Assembly: GCA_029560815.1 (NCBI GenBank)
Contig: JAKQKF010000030.1
Coordinates: 1 to 38,116, forward strand
Direction of reading: 5' to 3'
Source: a bacterium
GTDB taxonomy: Bacteria > KSB1 > UBA2214
DNA: 38,116 nucleotides
Shown piece after piece: positions 27,297 to 35,636 of this stretch (position 1 is its first letter; every line of letters begins with the position of its first letter). Below the pieces are notes generated by a model. It did not search any database and was not told the DNA's origin. It saw only the letters and a program-made list of their open reading frames with translations. The translations under genes and the position numbers were made by a program.

Positions 27297-27848
27297 TCAC
27301 AAGGGCTGGTTATGTTTCCGGTTTTCGCTGCTGTTGCCGTTTTGCAGTCCACGGCCGCTCTTGACGAGTTGGCCGCTCTTTTTAAGGTCAAGCAGCACCG
27401 CATCGAGGATGCCGTTGACGAAGCGCCCGCTCTGGTCGGTGCTGTAGAGCTTGGACATCTCGATCGCCTCGTCGATGGAGACCTTGGGCGGGATATCGAA
27501 GAAATAGAGAAATTCGCAGATCGCCATGCGCAGCACAATGCGGTCGATGATGGCGATGCGATCAAAGTCCCAGTTGGTGACATGGCGGCGGATGTGGCCG
27601 TCGAGTTCATCGTGATGTTCGGCCGCTTTGGTCACCATATCGCGGGCGAAATCGCGGATGACGCTTTCCTCGTCGTGGAAGCTCAAGACATCTCGCAGCA
27701 CCTTGACCGGACTCTCGCCGGATAGTTCGATGGCATAGAGCCCTTGCAAGGCGATCTCACGGCCTCGCCGCCGGGAGCCCGGCGCCGAGGCGTGATAGAC
27801 GTCTTCGTCTTCGTAGTTTTGATTATCGGACGTAGTGGTTCCAGCCAT
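27297..27848 (-). CDS. nusB: Transcription antitermination factor NusB
   Basis: NusB binds boxA RNA with S10 and supports rRNA antitermination. The 183-residue protein has the family pattern: GSRRRGREIALQGLYAIEL at about 27-45, HHDELDGHIRRHVTNWDFDRIAIIDRIVLRMAICEFLYF in the middle, and the closing VSIDEAIEMSKLYSTDQSGRFVNGILDAV. The start at 27848 gives an acidic N-terminal tail of about 25 residues and overlaps the end of ilvE by 26 nt; no strong Shine-Dalgarno is seen, so it probably depends on coupling to ilvE. An in-frame upstream extension has no protein-like composition. Confidence 0.93.
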   Translation of the reverse strand: MAGTTTSDNQNYEDEDVYHASAPGSRRRGREIALQGLYAIELSGESPVKVLRDVLSFHDEESVIRDFARDMVTKAAEHHDELDGHIRRHVTNWDFDRIAIIDRIVLRMAICEFLYFFDIPPKVSIDEAIEMSKLYSTDQSGRFVNGILDAVLLDLKKSGQLVKSGRGLQNGNSSENRKHNQPL

Positions 27849-28749
27849 AAGAGTCTTCGCGCTCGCCGTTAATATAGTCGAAAAAGCGTTTCTGCAGCTC
27901 GGCCGCCACCGGACCGCATTTTCCGCTGCCGATGACAACGTGGTCAATCGAGCGGATCGGGGTGATCTCCGCGGCTGAGCCGGTGAAAAAGACCTCGTCG
28001 GCGATATAGAGCATCTCGCGCGGCAGGAGGGTCTCCTTGACCGGCAGCGCCATCTCGGCAAAAAGCTTGATCACACTGTCGCGGGTGATGCCGCTGAGGA
28101 TGCTGGCGGAGACCGGCGGGGTGTAGGCGACGCCGTCGCGGATGACGAAAATATTCTCGCCGCTGCCCTCGCTGACATAGCCGTTGACATCCAGAGCGAT
28201 GCCCTCGACATAATTGTCAGCGTTGGCCTCCTGCTTGATCAGGGCCGAATTCATATAGTTACCGGCCGCCTTGGCCATGGCCGGCAGGGTGTTGGGAGCC
28301 ATTCGCTGCCAGGAGGAGATGCGGACATCAACGCCCTGGGCGAGGGCTTCGTCACCGAGATATTTGCCCCAGTTGAGGGCGCCGATGGCCACGTCGACAG
28401 GGCATTTGCGCGGATCGACGCCCAGCGAATGATAGCCGCGGTAAACGATCGGACGAAGATAGGCGGAGGGGAACTGGTTCACCTTGATGAGGTCGTTGCT
28501 GGCCTGAACCAGCTCTTCCTGGGAGTAGGGCACGGTCATGCGGTAGATCTTGGCCGAATCGATGAGGCGGCGGATATGTTCCCGCAGCCGGAAAATCATC
28601 GGCCCCTTGGGCGTATCGTAACAGCGCAGCCCTTCAAAAACGCTGGAACCATAATGGACGACGTGGGACATGACGTGAATAGTGGCTTCCTGCCACGGAA
28701 TGAAACTGCCATTCATCCAGATCCTGCTTTTTTCATCTCTTGCATCCAT
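27823..28749 (-). CDS. ilvE: Branched-chain amino acid aminotransferase
   Basis: This PLP enzyme transfers the amino group between glutamate and the 2-oxo acids of Val, Leu and Ile. The 308-residue protein is a class IV (fold-type IV) aminotransferase with a group I IlvE pattern: HYGSSVFEGLRCY, RPIVYRGY, the PLP lysine Lys160 in PAMAKAAGNYMNS, EGIALDVNGYVSEGSGENIFV, and GITRDSV. The start at 28749 has GGAG 7 nt upstream; the longer open frame reads into recJ. It lies 43 nt after recJ and overlaps nusB. Confidence 0.94.
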   Translation of the reverse strand: MDARDEKSRIWMNGSFIPWQEATIHVMSHVVHYGSSVFEGLRCYDTPKGPMIFRLREHIRRLIDSAKIYRMTVPYSQEELVQASNDLIKVNQFPSAYLRPIVYRGYHSLGVDPRKCPVDVAIGALNWGKYLGDEALAQGVDVRISSWQRMAPNTLPAMAKAAGNYMNSALIKQEANADNYVEGIALDVNGYVSEGSGENIFVIRDGVAYTPPVSASILSGITRDSVIKLFAEMALPVKETLLPREMLYIADEVFFTGSAAEITPIRSIDHVVIGSGKCGPVAAELQKRFFDYINGEREDSYGWNHYVR

Positions 28750-28792
28750 CACAATCTCCTCATTTCGGGTTCGCGGTATGTATGACAGCCGC

Positions 28793-30490
28793 TCAGCGCA
28801 GATCCTTGGCGCGAAGCTGTATCGTCTTGCGGCCATTGTATTCGTTCTCTTCGATGACGTAGACCAGATCCAGGCCATGCTCGGCCTGCTGCACCTTCGG
28901 CAGGTAATGGCCCATGCTGAAACCGATCACTTCAAAGGTGGCGCTGCCGTCACGCACCTTGAATTTCAGATGGTTGCCGCCGACGATGGTGGGGAAGCCC
29001 AGGATCTGAAGGTTGCGGCTCATGAAGACCGGGCGCGTGTTGAGCGGCCCGAAGGGGGCGAACATGCGCAGCAGCTTGAGAAACATGTTGTCGATCTCGT
29101 GCAAACGAAGCTCTGCATCGATGGTCAATTTGGGGATGAGCTGCTCCGGCGTGAGCCGGCCGGCGGCCACGCTCTCGAAGCGCTCGCGAAACGCCGGGAT
29201 ATTCTCTTCGGCGATGGAGAGCCCCGCGGCATATTTGTGCCCACCGAAGCCGATGAGCAGGTCTTCACACTGTTTGAGGGCGTCATGCAGATCGAATCCC
29301 TCGATGCTGCGGGCCGAGCCCTTGCCGATGCCGTTATCCACCGAAATCAGCACGGTCGGCCGGTAGAAACGCTCGACCACCCGCGAGGCGACGATGCCGA
29401 TCACCCCCGGATGCCAGCCGCGCTGGTGCAGGATCAGGGAGCGCGCGCGCCCTTCCTCGTATTGCTCCTCGGCGACGGTCAGGGCCTGACGGAAGGTCTC
29501 CTCGTCGACATTTTTCCGGTGGCGGTTCTCCGTCTCCAGAACGTTGGCTATTTCGGCCGCTTCGGCAGGATCCTCGGTCGTGAGCAGTTTGACCGCCCGC
29601 TCGGCATCCCCCATGCGGCCGACGGCATTGATCCGCGGCGCGACAATGAAGACGATATGGCCGGTGCTGACCTCCTTGCCGCCGAGGCCGGCCACCTGCA
29701 GCAGGGCCTTGATGCCGATATTCTCGCTCTCGTTGAGCCGGTCGATCCCTTCCTTGACAAAGACGCGATTTTCATCGACGAGCGGGACAATGTCCGCGGC
29801 CGTGCCGATCGCCACCAGTTCGAGATAGTTCTCGAGGATGGAGAGATCGATCTCCATGCGCAGCAGCAGCCCCTGGCAGAGTTTGTAGGTGACCCCGACG
29901 CCGGCGAGTTCGCGGAAGGGGTAGGGCGAGTTCCCCACCTTGGGATCGATCACGGCATAGGCTTCGGGCAGGGTCTCTCCGGGCTCATGATGGTCGCAGA
30001 CGATCACATCGATGCCCAGATCGCGCGCGGCATTGATCTCGACGTGCCCGGTGATGCCGCAGTCGACGGTGATGATCAGGTTGGTGCCCGATTCCCGGGC
30101 CGCCTCAATGCCGGCGATCGAGAGGCCGTAGCCCTCGCTCTGCCGGTCGGGTATGTAGTAGCCGACATCGGCACCCAGATCCTTGAGGATGAGATAGAGA
30201 AAGGAGACCGAGGTGATGCCGTCGACGTCATAGTCGCCGTAGATGAGGATCTTTTCTTCGGACAGGATGGCCTTGCGCAGGCGGTCTACCGCGCGCTGCA
30301 TATCACCCAGAATGAAGGGATCATAGAGCATATCGAGCGAGGGCTCGAAGAAACGGCGCGCTGCTTCGATCTCGGAAATGCCCCGGCAGAGCAGCATCCT
30401 GGCGATGACGGGAGGAATGCGCAGCGACTGCGAGAGTTTGTTCACCTCTTCCGCTGAAACCTGGTCCAGGATGTCCCACCTGAGTTCCAT
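28793..30490 (-). CDS. recJ: Single-stranded-DNA exonuclease RecJ
   Basis: RecJ degrades single-stranded DNA 5'-3' in recombination and mismatch/base-excision repair. The 565-residue protein has the DHH domain (GDYDVDG with Asp86, 88 and 90; VDCGITG; CDHH at 165-168), DHHA1 with GFGGHKYAAGL, and a C-terminal OB fold (NLQILG... to LRAKDLR). The length is the usual core RecJ form. The ATG at 30490 has only a distant GGAG. It lies 45 bp beyond the RNase P RNA terminator, so read-through or a promoter within that spacer must supply it. Confidence 0.94.
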   Translation of the reverse strand: MELRWDILDQVSAEEVNKLSQSLRIPPVIARMLLCRGISEIEAARRFFEPSLDMLYDPFILGDMQRAVDRLRKAILSEEKILIYGDYDVDGITSVSFLYLILKDLGADVGYYIPDRQSEGYGLSIAGIEAARESGTNLIITVDCGITGHVEINAARDLGIDVIVCDHHEPGETLPEAYAVIDPKVGNSPYPFRELAGVGVTYKLCQGLLLRMEIDLSILENYLELVAIGTAADIVPLVDENRVFVKEGIDRLNESENIGIKALLQVAGLGGKEVSTGHIVFIVAPRINAVGRMGDAERAVKLLTTEDPAEAAEIANVLETENRHRKNVDEETFRQALTVAEEQYEEGRARSLILHQRGWHPGVIGIVASRVVERFYRPTVLISVDNGIGKGSARSIEGFDLHDALKQCEDLLIGFGGHKYAAGLSIAEENIPAFRERFESVAAGRLTPEQLIPKLTIDAELRLHEIDNMFLKLLRMFAPFGPLNTRPVFMSRNLQILGFPTIVGGNHLKFKVRDGSATFEVIGFSMGHYLPKVQQAEHGLDLVYVIEENEYNGRKTIQLRAKDLR

Positions 30491-30534
30491 AAACCCGAAT
30501 CTCCATCCGTTAATCCGGTGACACTTTTCGATTA

Positions 30535-30560
30535 AAGGCCGGAAGAAAGAGCCTTCCGGT
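30535..30560 (-). terminator. Terminator of RNase P RNA
   Basis: On the minus strand CCGGAAG (30559-30553) and CTTCCGG (30545-30539) form a 7-bp stem with a 7-nt loop, followed by CCTTT. It lies 13 nt past the 3' end of the RNA. Confidence 0.65.
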
Positions 30561-30572
30561 CATGACAGTAAT

Positions 30573-30950
30573 GCTCCAAAGCAGGACGATAAGCCGAATT
30601 CTGTCCCCCCGCTTGCGCGGGGGTGGTGATCATCTATCTGGGATGCGGATTGCTCCGCACCTCAAGCAGCCTACCCGAGGGTCAAACGAGACGAGCAGCC
30701 TCTTCCCTCTTATTTGGCCTTGCTCCGGGTGGGGTTTGCCCTGCTCCCGATGTCGCCACCGGGACGGTGAGCTCTTACCTCGCCCTTTCACCTTAACCCC
30801 GGCCGAAGCCGGGGATGTCTGCTCTCTGTGGCACTTTCCCCGCCTCACGGCGGGTCCGCGTTACGGACCACCCTGCTCTGCGGAGTTCGGACTTTCCTCA
30901 CCCCCTCTGCGCTGCAGAAAGGGGCGCGATCACCTGTCCTGCTTTGGAGC
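30573..30950 (-). ncRNA. rnpB: RNase P RNA, bacterial type A
   Basis: This is the catalytic RNA that trims the 5' ends of pre-tRNAs. The minus strand contains the universal P4/CR-I motif GAGGAAAGTCCGAACTCC near 30890-30900 and the 3' conserved ACAGAATTCGGCTTATCG near 30584-30603. The two ends pair perfectly over 15 bp (GCTCCAAAGCAGGAC with GTCCTGCTTTGGAGC), giving helices P1/P2 and setting the boundaries at about 378 nt. The type A call rests on the overall length and arrangement. It begins 11 nt after the zinc-ribbon gene, so both may share a transcript. Confidence 0.95.
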
Positions 30951-30961
30951 AAATTCTTGCG

Positions 30962-31744
30962 CTACTGCTGATGCCCTTCGCAAACCGTTATGCGCTCGGG
31001 ATCGTAGAGCATGATGCGCCCGCACACCTCACAGAGGAAGAGGTGGTTCATCATGCGGATTTCGAGGCCGCGCTGGGGCGGGATGCGGGTGGAGCATTCG
31101 CTGCACGAGCCCTCCCTGAGAAAGGCGACGGCGATGCCGCCGCGGCCGATGCGCGTGCGTTCGTAGGTGCTGTAGACCGGTTTAGGGAGCCTGGCGATGA
31201 TCTCCTGCCTTTGCCGCAGCAGCAGTTCCTCTTTTTCCCGGGTCACAGCCAGCATGGCCTGCAGGCTGGTCTCGGCCGCATCGCGCTGTCCCGTCGCTTC
31301 TTCCAGTCCGGGCTGCAGCCCCTCAATCTCGGACTGAAGGAGTTTCTCGGTCTCCTCCATCTCCAGCATCCCGTATTCACGTTTCTCGATGTCGGCCTGG
31401 GTGGTTTCGATCTCGAGGGTGATGGCGTCGTATTCCTTGTTGGTCTTGACCTGGTACAGCTGACTCTGATATTTCTTGAGTTTGTCGCGCAGGGTGGCCA
31501 CTTCCAGGGCGCCGCTTTCACGGCCGAGCTGGCTGCTCTTGAGCTGGTTTCGTTTTTCCGAGATACTCCCTTCCAGCAGGGCTATCTCCTGATTCAGGCT
31601 GGCAATGCGCTGGGGCAGATCGCCCTTGGACTGTTCAAGGACGCGCAGCTTGCAATCTACATCCTGCAAAGTGATCAAAGCGGCCAGGGTATCTCTCAAA
31701 GTCAATTCTCCTGTCTTTCCGGATGGTGGCGGAATATTATGCAT
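30962..31744 (-). CDS. Coiled-coil protein with C4-type zinc ribbon (DUF164/zf-RING_7)
   Basis: This 260-residue protein has a long antiparallel coiled coil (about residues 20-185, rich in Leu, Glu, Gln and Lys; YQVKTNKEYDAITLEIE is a family hallmark). A C-terminal zinc ribbon follows with CSEC and CEVC. The family (CT398/HP0958-like) is broadly conserved and often lies next to rnpB, as here; its role is unclear, and the Helicobacter member acts on flagellar RNA and sigma54. The ATG at 31744 follows a T-run with no Shine-Dalgarno. AGGAG lies 8 nt before a TTG at 31699, which may be the true start. Confidence 0.85.
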   Translation of the reverse strand: MHNIPPPSGKTGELTLRDTLAALITLQDVDCKLRVLEQSKGDLPQRIASLNQEIALLEGSISEKRNQLKSSQLGRESGALEVATLRDKLKKYQSQLYQVKTNKEYDAITLEIETTQADIEKREYGMLEMEETEKLLQSEIEGLQPGLEEATGQRDAAETSLQAMLAVTREKEELLLRQRQEIIARLPKPVYSTYERTRIGRGGIAVAFLREGSCSECSTRIPPQRGLEIRMMNHLFLCEVCGRIMLYDPERITVCEGHQQ

Positions 31745-31775
31745 AAAAAAAGTGCACCTGGATGGGATGCACTTT
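31745..31775 (-). terminator. Strong minus-strand terminator upstream of the zinc-ribbon gene
   Basis: AAAGTGCA (31775-31768) pairs with TGCACTTT (31756-31749) across an 11-nt loop and is followed by a T-run to 31745. It ends a transcript coming from 31.8-32.1 kb. Its T-run abuts the ATG at 31744, which argues for the later TTG start of that gene. Confidence 0.75.
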
Positions 31776-32055
31776 CAAATCAGAACCGGCTGGCGCGCGG
31801 CGCCGCAAGGCCTTCTTTTTCGGGCGATTTCACAAAGGGATTATTTATCACGCGCACATTGGACTTCATGGCTGCAAAGAACTGGAGGTCAGGTCTCCCT
31901 CCTGCAATCCTGGAGCTGTACGCTTTTGCTGTAATCATAAAGAGGAACTGCTTCGCTTCAGAATTCCCGATTGAGGCATCTTGTTGGCAGTTGATCACGC
32001 AAAAGGCAAGTGCGATTGCAGGGGCAGGGGAGACAGTTTATTCAAAAAGTATTAG
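31776..32055 (-). other. Possible orphan transcript (small RNA or small protein)
   Basis: This AT-richer stretch lies between a promoter-like sequence at 32056-32084 and a strong terminator, giving a transcript of about 300 nt. No known RNA is recognised: the SRP core, tmRNA ends and a 6S-like long hairpin were looked for and not seen. It holds an open frame of 72 codons (GTG at 31998 to 31780). Its last 29 codons, from an ATG at 31866 (MKSNVRVINNPFVKSPEKEG...), end one base before the terminator stem. No good Shine-Dalgarno precedes any start; a GGAGG...CCTCC hairpin lies about 20 nt before the last ATG. Confidence 0.35.
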
Positions 32056-32084
32056 AAAATACAGCATTAAAGCCTAAAATGCAA
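32056..32084 (-). promoter_or_regulatory. Candidate promoter of the orphan transcript
   Basis: On the minus strand TTGCAT (32084-32079) and TATTTT (32061-32056) have a 17-nt spacer. It directly follows a T-run and weak hairpin (about 32085-32113) after the aminopeptidase stop, which could be that gene's terminator. Confidence 0.45.
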
Positions 32085-32120
32085 GAAAAAAGTTGCGGGG
32101 AAAGCTGCAAGATGTAAAAA

Positions 32121-33287
32121 TCAGGCCAGGGGCTGGAAATCGAGATAGCGCCCGTCGCGGATGATCTCATCCTCCCGGCCGTCGGCATAATGCAGCTTGA
32201 CCGAGGCCACCCCGACCTGGGGCTGGGTCTGGGGGATGTAGATGCGGTCGATATGAACCAGCGCCTGGGGCGAGGAGAACTGGCCCGCTCCGACAAAACC
32301 CCCAAAGTGATCGCTGCGGCCAAAGGCGATGTGCAGGCCCAGTTTCTCATCGAGCAGAATCTCGCCGACCGGCTCGACCCCGAAATCGGCGAGCACGCCG
32401 AATCCCAACTCGGCGATGTTGCCATAGGCCGGTTCGGCCAGGAGCCGCTCGCTCTCGGCCTGGCCGGCCGGGCCGGAACCAAAAGCGCTGCGCGCCCGGT
32501 TGTTCTCAACATGATAGAGGACGATCTCGTCGCCGAACTGGACCGGCAGTTCACCGCGCGTGCGGCTCGGGGGCTCTTTTTCCCCCTCGTAGGGGACGAT
32601 ATAGGCCTCGCCGCTGGGGAGATTGCCGACCATCCCCGCCTCGGGAAAGCGGCCAGCGCTGATATGGGTGGTGCGGAAGCGCAGGTCGATATCAAAAAAG
32701 TAGTGGTCGGTCCCGCGGACCAAAAAGAGAATGCTGGCCGATTCAGCCGGATCCAGCTTCTCCTTGAGCAGGGCCAGCCGGCGCGCCACCTCGGCATAGT
32801 CGATCTGCAGGGCCGGTATCATCTCGCTGGAGAAACCGGGCATCGTCGCCGCGCGAAAACTGTGGCTCCGCGCCGCAATTTTCAGGGGTGCGGTGGCCGA
32901 ATACTCGGTGGGAGCGATAAAGAGCTGGCAGTGGCTGAACAGAGCGCCGGTCTCCATGCGTCCGGCCCGTCCCCGCAGTTCCTGCGCCGTCTCCGGCAGC
33001 GGCCCGTCGAGAAGGTAACAGAGATCGGGCAGATCCCCGTTGTTGGTGCCGACTGCCTCATAGGCGACGAGCATAACCTCCTCCAGGCCCAGCGCGCCGG
33101 TGCCGGCGGCCAGGCTCGCCTTCATCTGCTCAGCAAAAGAGCGGCGGATGCGCCAGGGCTCATTATCAGCCTCGCGGGCGGAAGGCAAATCGACCAGTAC
33201 GGCCAGCCTGCGGTCCTGTGGCAGCGGCGGAAAAACGGATTGGACGAGACTGATCAGTTGCGCTGAGGTCAGCTTGTTGGGTGCCAT
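32121..33287 (-). CDS. M29-like (thermophilic) metallo-aminopeptidase family protein
   Basis: This 388-residue soluble protein resembles the AmpS/M29 aminopeptidases, which use two metal ions in a cytoplasmic dimer. The C-terminal half holds the likely ligand pattern: NLPSGEAYIVPYEG (first Glu), NIAELGFG (second Glu), LGLHIAFGRSDHFGG (His) and ALVHIDRIYIP (His and Asp). The N-terminal half is diverged. The order matches M29, but identity was judged by eye, so an inactive or different hydrolase is possible. A GGAAGAG lies close to the ATG at 33287, and a promoter lies at 33330-33358. It stands alone. Confidence 0.6.
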   Translation of the reverse strand: MAPNKLTSAQLISLVQSVFPPLPQDRRLAVLVDLPSAREADNEPWRIRRSFAEQMKASLAAGTGALGLEEVMLVAYEAVGTNNGDLPDLCYLLDGPLPETAQELRGRAGRMETGALFSHCQLFIAPTEYSATAPLKIAARSHSFRAATMPGFSSEMIPALQIDYAEVARRLALLKEKLDPAESASILFLVRGTDHYFFDIDLRFRTTHISAGRFPEAGMVGNLPSGEAYIVPYEGEKEPPSRTRGELPVQFGDEIVLYHVENNRARSAFGSGPAGQAESERLLAEPAYGNIAELGFGVLADFGVEPVGEILLDEKLGLHIAFGRSDHFGGFVGAGQFSSPQALVHIDRIYIPQTQPQVGVASVKLHYADGREDEIIRDGRYLDFQPLA

Positions 33288-33329
33288 GCTCTTCCCGTTC
33301 TGTCAGTGCCTTGTAACCGGTAGTGCTAT

Positions 33330-33358
33330 AACATAGCCGCAAATTGCCTGAAAAACAA
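33330..33358 (-). promoter_or_regulatory. Promoter of the M29-like gene
   Basis: On the minus strand TTGTTT (33358-33353) and TATGTT (33335-33330) are 17 nt apart, about 43 nt before the ATG. Confidence 0.5.
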
Positions 33359-33458
33359 GATTTTTTTTGCCCAAAATACGCCGGAATTGAAGAACTGCCG
33401 GGCCGGTTTCACCATCGAGCAGGAGACGACGGCGAAGCCGGCCGGACTGATTATCTTC

Positions 33459-33487
33459 TTGCGCGGAATCCATTTTATCATTAATTT
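33459..33487 (+). promoter_or_regulatory. Promoter of the aldo/keto reductase operon
   Basis: TTGCGC (33459-33464) and TAATTT (33482-33487) have a 17-nt spacer in a locally AT-rich segment. The leader to the ATG at 33599 would be about 105 nt. Confidence 0.45.
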
Positions 33488-33598
33488 CATGCGTCGGACG
33501 GCTCCCCCTCGCTGGCATGCGCACCACCGGGAGCAGGCCGTTGTCCCGCCGAAAACAACCCGGCCCGGCCGGTTTCTTCTCACTATGGAGGTTCCCCC

Positions 33599-34744
33599 AT
33601 GAACGATCACATCAACCGCAGAGGATTTCTCAGGGATGCCGCAGCCGCCGGCCTGCTCCTCGGTGCCGCCGGGCTGCCGCTCCAGGGCATGGCCCAGAAC
33701 AAGGAGAAGGAGAAGGAGGAACCGGTGATCCTCTACCGCACCCTGGGCAAAACCGGTCTGCAAATGACCATCCTCGGATACGGCGCCATGCGCACCTCCG
33801 ATCCAGCCGTCATCCGGCAGGCTGTCGACATGGGCATCAATAATATCGATACCGCCCGCGGCTATATGGACGGCCATAATGAGGAGATCGTCGCCAAGGC
33901 GCTCGGCGATCTGCGCAAAAAAGTAGTGATCACCACCAAGATCCGGGTCGGCACGAAAGAGCGGATGAACGCCGACATCGACGCCAGCCTCGCCGCCCTC
34001 AATACCGATTATATCGACATCCTGCTCCTGCACGGCCTCAAGCGCGACGAGGAGGTCCAGAATGAGGAGTGGATCGGGCTGCTGCAGGAGGCGAAAAAAG
34101 CGGGCAAGGTGCGCTTCGCCGGCTTTTCGACCCACAACAACATGAGCGGCACCCTTCGCGCGGCCGTCAAGGGCGGCTTTTTCGATGTCGTCCTCACCGC
34201 CTACAATTTCAAGAGCGAACCCGACCTGACCAAGGCGATCGGCGAAGCGGCCAAGGCCGGCATCGGCATCATCGCCATGAAGACCCAGGCCGGCGGCTAT
34301 ACCGACGCCGCCATGGGCGGGCTCAACCCCCACCAGGCCGCGCTCAAATGGGCGCTCGACGACCAGAATGTAACCTGCGCCATCCCGGCGATGGTCACCT
34401 TCGACCAGCTCAACGAAAATTTCAGTGTGATGGGCTCCCACCTCGGCTGGCTGGACCGCAAAACCCTGCACCGTTACGGCCGGGTGATCGATGACCGGCT
34501 CTGCCGCTTCTGCAACCGCTGCGCGGATCAGTGCGAACACGGCGTCGCCATCAGCGACATCCAGCGCTGCCTGATGTACGCCGAGGGCTATGGCGACGAA
34601 GCTCTGGCCCTCTCCTCCTATGCCGATCTGGGCAGGGAAGCCGGTCTCAGCGCCTGCCGCAGCTGCTCGGGCTGCACCGTGACCTGCCCCAACGGGGTCA
34701 ACATCACCGCCAATCTGCAGCGCGCCATGCAGCATTTCGCCTGA
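33599..34744 (+). CDS. Tat-exported aldo/keto reductase with two [4Fe-4S] clusters
   Basis: This 381-residue protein begins with a twin-arginine signal (NRRGFLRD, then an Ala/Leu/Gly stretch to about residue 32), so it is probably exported folded to the periplasm. The AKR barrel shows the catalytic set Asp84 and Tyr89 (NIDTARGYM), Lys114 (TTKIRV) and His145 (LLLHGL). A C-terminal ferredoxin-like part carries C302xxC305xxC308xxxC312 and C353xxC356xxC359xxxC363, enough for two clusters. Such AKR/Fe-S proteins are common in anaerobes; substrates are mostly unknown. GGAGG lies 7 nt before the ATG. It leads an operon with a lipoprotein and a GT4 gene. Confidence 0.88.
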   Translation: MNDHINRRGFLRDAAAAGLLLGAAGLPLQGMAQNKEKEKEEPVILYRTLGKTGLQMTILGYGAMRTSDPAVIRQAVDMGINNIDTARGYMDGHNEEIVAKALGDLRKKVVITTKIRVGTKERMNADIDASLAALNTDYIDILLLHGLKRDEEVQNEEWIGLLQEAKKAGKVRFAGFSTHNNMSGTLRAAVKGGFFDVVLTAYNFKSEPDLTKAIGEAAKAGIGIIAMKTQAGGYTDAAMGGLNPHQAALKWALDDQNVTCAIPAMVTFDQLNENFSVMGSHLGWLDRKTLHRYGRVIDDRLCRFCNRCADQCEHGVAISDIQRCLMYAEGYGDEALALSSYADLGREAGLSACRSCSGCTVTCPNGVNITANLQRAMQHFA

Positions 34745-34754
34745 GGGAGCGGCC

Positions 34755-35636
34755 ATGAAGAAAACCCTTTTACTTCTCCTCCTGCTCTCGTTGACGGCCG
34801 GCTGCGCCGCCCAGGAGATGACCCTGATCAACCGTCTGCCCCTGCCCGTAGCGGAAAACGGCTGGCGCTTCGATATCGAACCTCAAGGCTACCTGCCGGA
34901 CAATCTCTTCGAATACATCAATGGCGAGGCAGAGCTCTACAACGACTATCATTTCGTCGAGATGGCCACCGCGGCCTACATCCGGGGGGATGATATGAAC
35001 ATGACCTATACAGTCGATATCAGCGACATGGGCACACCCCTGGATGCTTTCGGCATCTACAGCCGTCACCGCTCGCCGGGGCTCGAGTATGCCGAAATCG
35101 GCGAAGAGGCCACCCTCTCGGAACTGAATATCCGCTTTTACAAGGGGCGCTATTTCGTCCAGCTCAACGCCGGCTCCTTCGAAGAGACCGTGCGGGAGGA
35201 GATGATGCGTACGGCGCGCGGAATCGCCGGCGCCCTGCCCGGAGCGCCGCCGCCGCGCGAACTTGTTCTGCTGCCGCAGGCGGACCAGCTGCCGCACTCC
35301 CTGGTCTATTACACCCGGGGCATGCTCGGCCAGTCCCTCTTTCTGGCCGGCTTGATGGCCCACTATGTAGTCCAGGGCGACACCGTACAGGCTTTTCTCG
35401 TCCTCACCGCCAGCGCCGGCGAGTCACTGGCGGCATTCCAGGCTTTTTCCGCCGGTCTGAAAGAGCGGGGCACCCTGATCGCCGAAAAACCGGGGCGGAT
35501 CGAAGTGGAGACACCCTATCAGGGGCGTCTCCTGGCGCTCCACCATCTGCACTCGATCGTGGGCGTGATGGGATATAAGGAGGTAGAGACCGCGGAGGCG
35601 CTCGCCGCCGGGCTGGTCGCCAACCTGGGCGAGTGA
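34755..35636 (+). CDS. DUF6599-like lipoprotein
   Basis: This 293-residue protein has a lipoprotein signal (LLSLTAGC, Cys17). The mature part contains LFEYINGEAELYNDYHFVEM near residues 52-71, the feature by which DUF6599 proteins are recognised, then a beta-rich pattern (YTVDISDMGTPLDAFGIYS). No catalytic residues can be named. It starts 10 nt after the reductase stop with GAGGGAG upstream, so they are co-expressed; the lipoprotein could be a periplasmic partner of the exported reductase. Function is unknown. Confidence 0.7.
   Translation: MKKTLLLLLLLSLTAGCAAQEMTLINRLPLPVAENGWRFDIEPQGYLPDNLFEYINGEAELYNDYHFVEMATAAYIRGDDMNMTYTVDISDMGTPLDAFGIYSRHRSPGLEYAEIGEEATLSELNIRFYKGRYFVQLNAGSFEETVREEMMRTARGIAGALPGAPPPRELVLLPQADQLPHSLVYYTRGMLGQSLFLAGLMAHYVVQGDTVQAFLVLTASAGESLAAFQAFSAGLKERGTLIAEKPGRIEVETPYQGRLLALHHLHSIVGVMGYKEVETAEALAAGLVANLGE

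Larger units (their letters stand above)
33288..33598. other. Divergent intergenic region with two promoters
   Basis: This 311-bp gap between divergent genes holds one promoter for each side and a T/A-rich stretch (ATTTTTTTTGCCC at about 33360). No small gene with a Shine-Dalgarno was found; open frames crossing it are antisense or have no start signals. Confidence 0.5.

Noticed and set aside
31776..32055. SRP RNA, tmRNA or 6S RNA in the orphan region
   Set aside because: The SRP core sequence, tmRNA acceptor/TPsiC ends and a long 6S-type hairpin were not found.
33326..34831. 501-codon minus-strand frame across the reductase gene
   Set aside because: It is antisense to a gene with a Tat signal, AKR tetrad and two Fe-S motifs.
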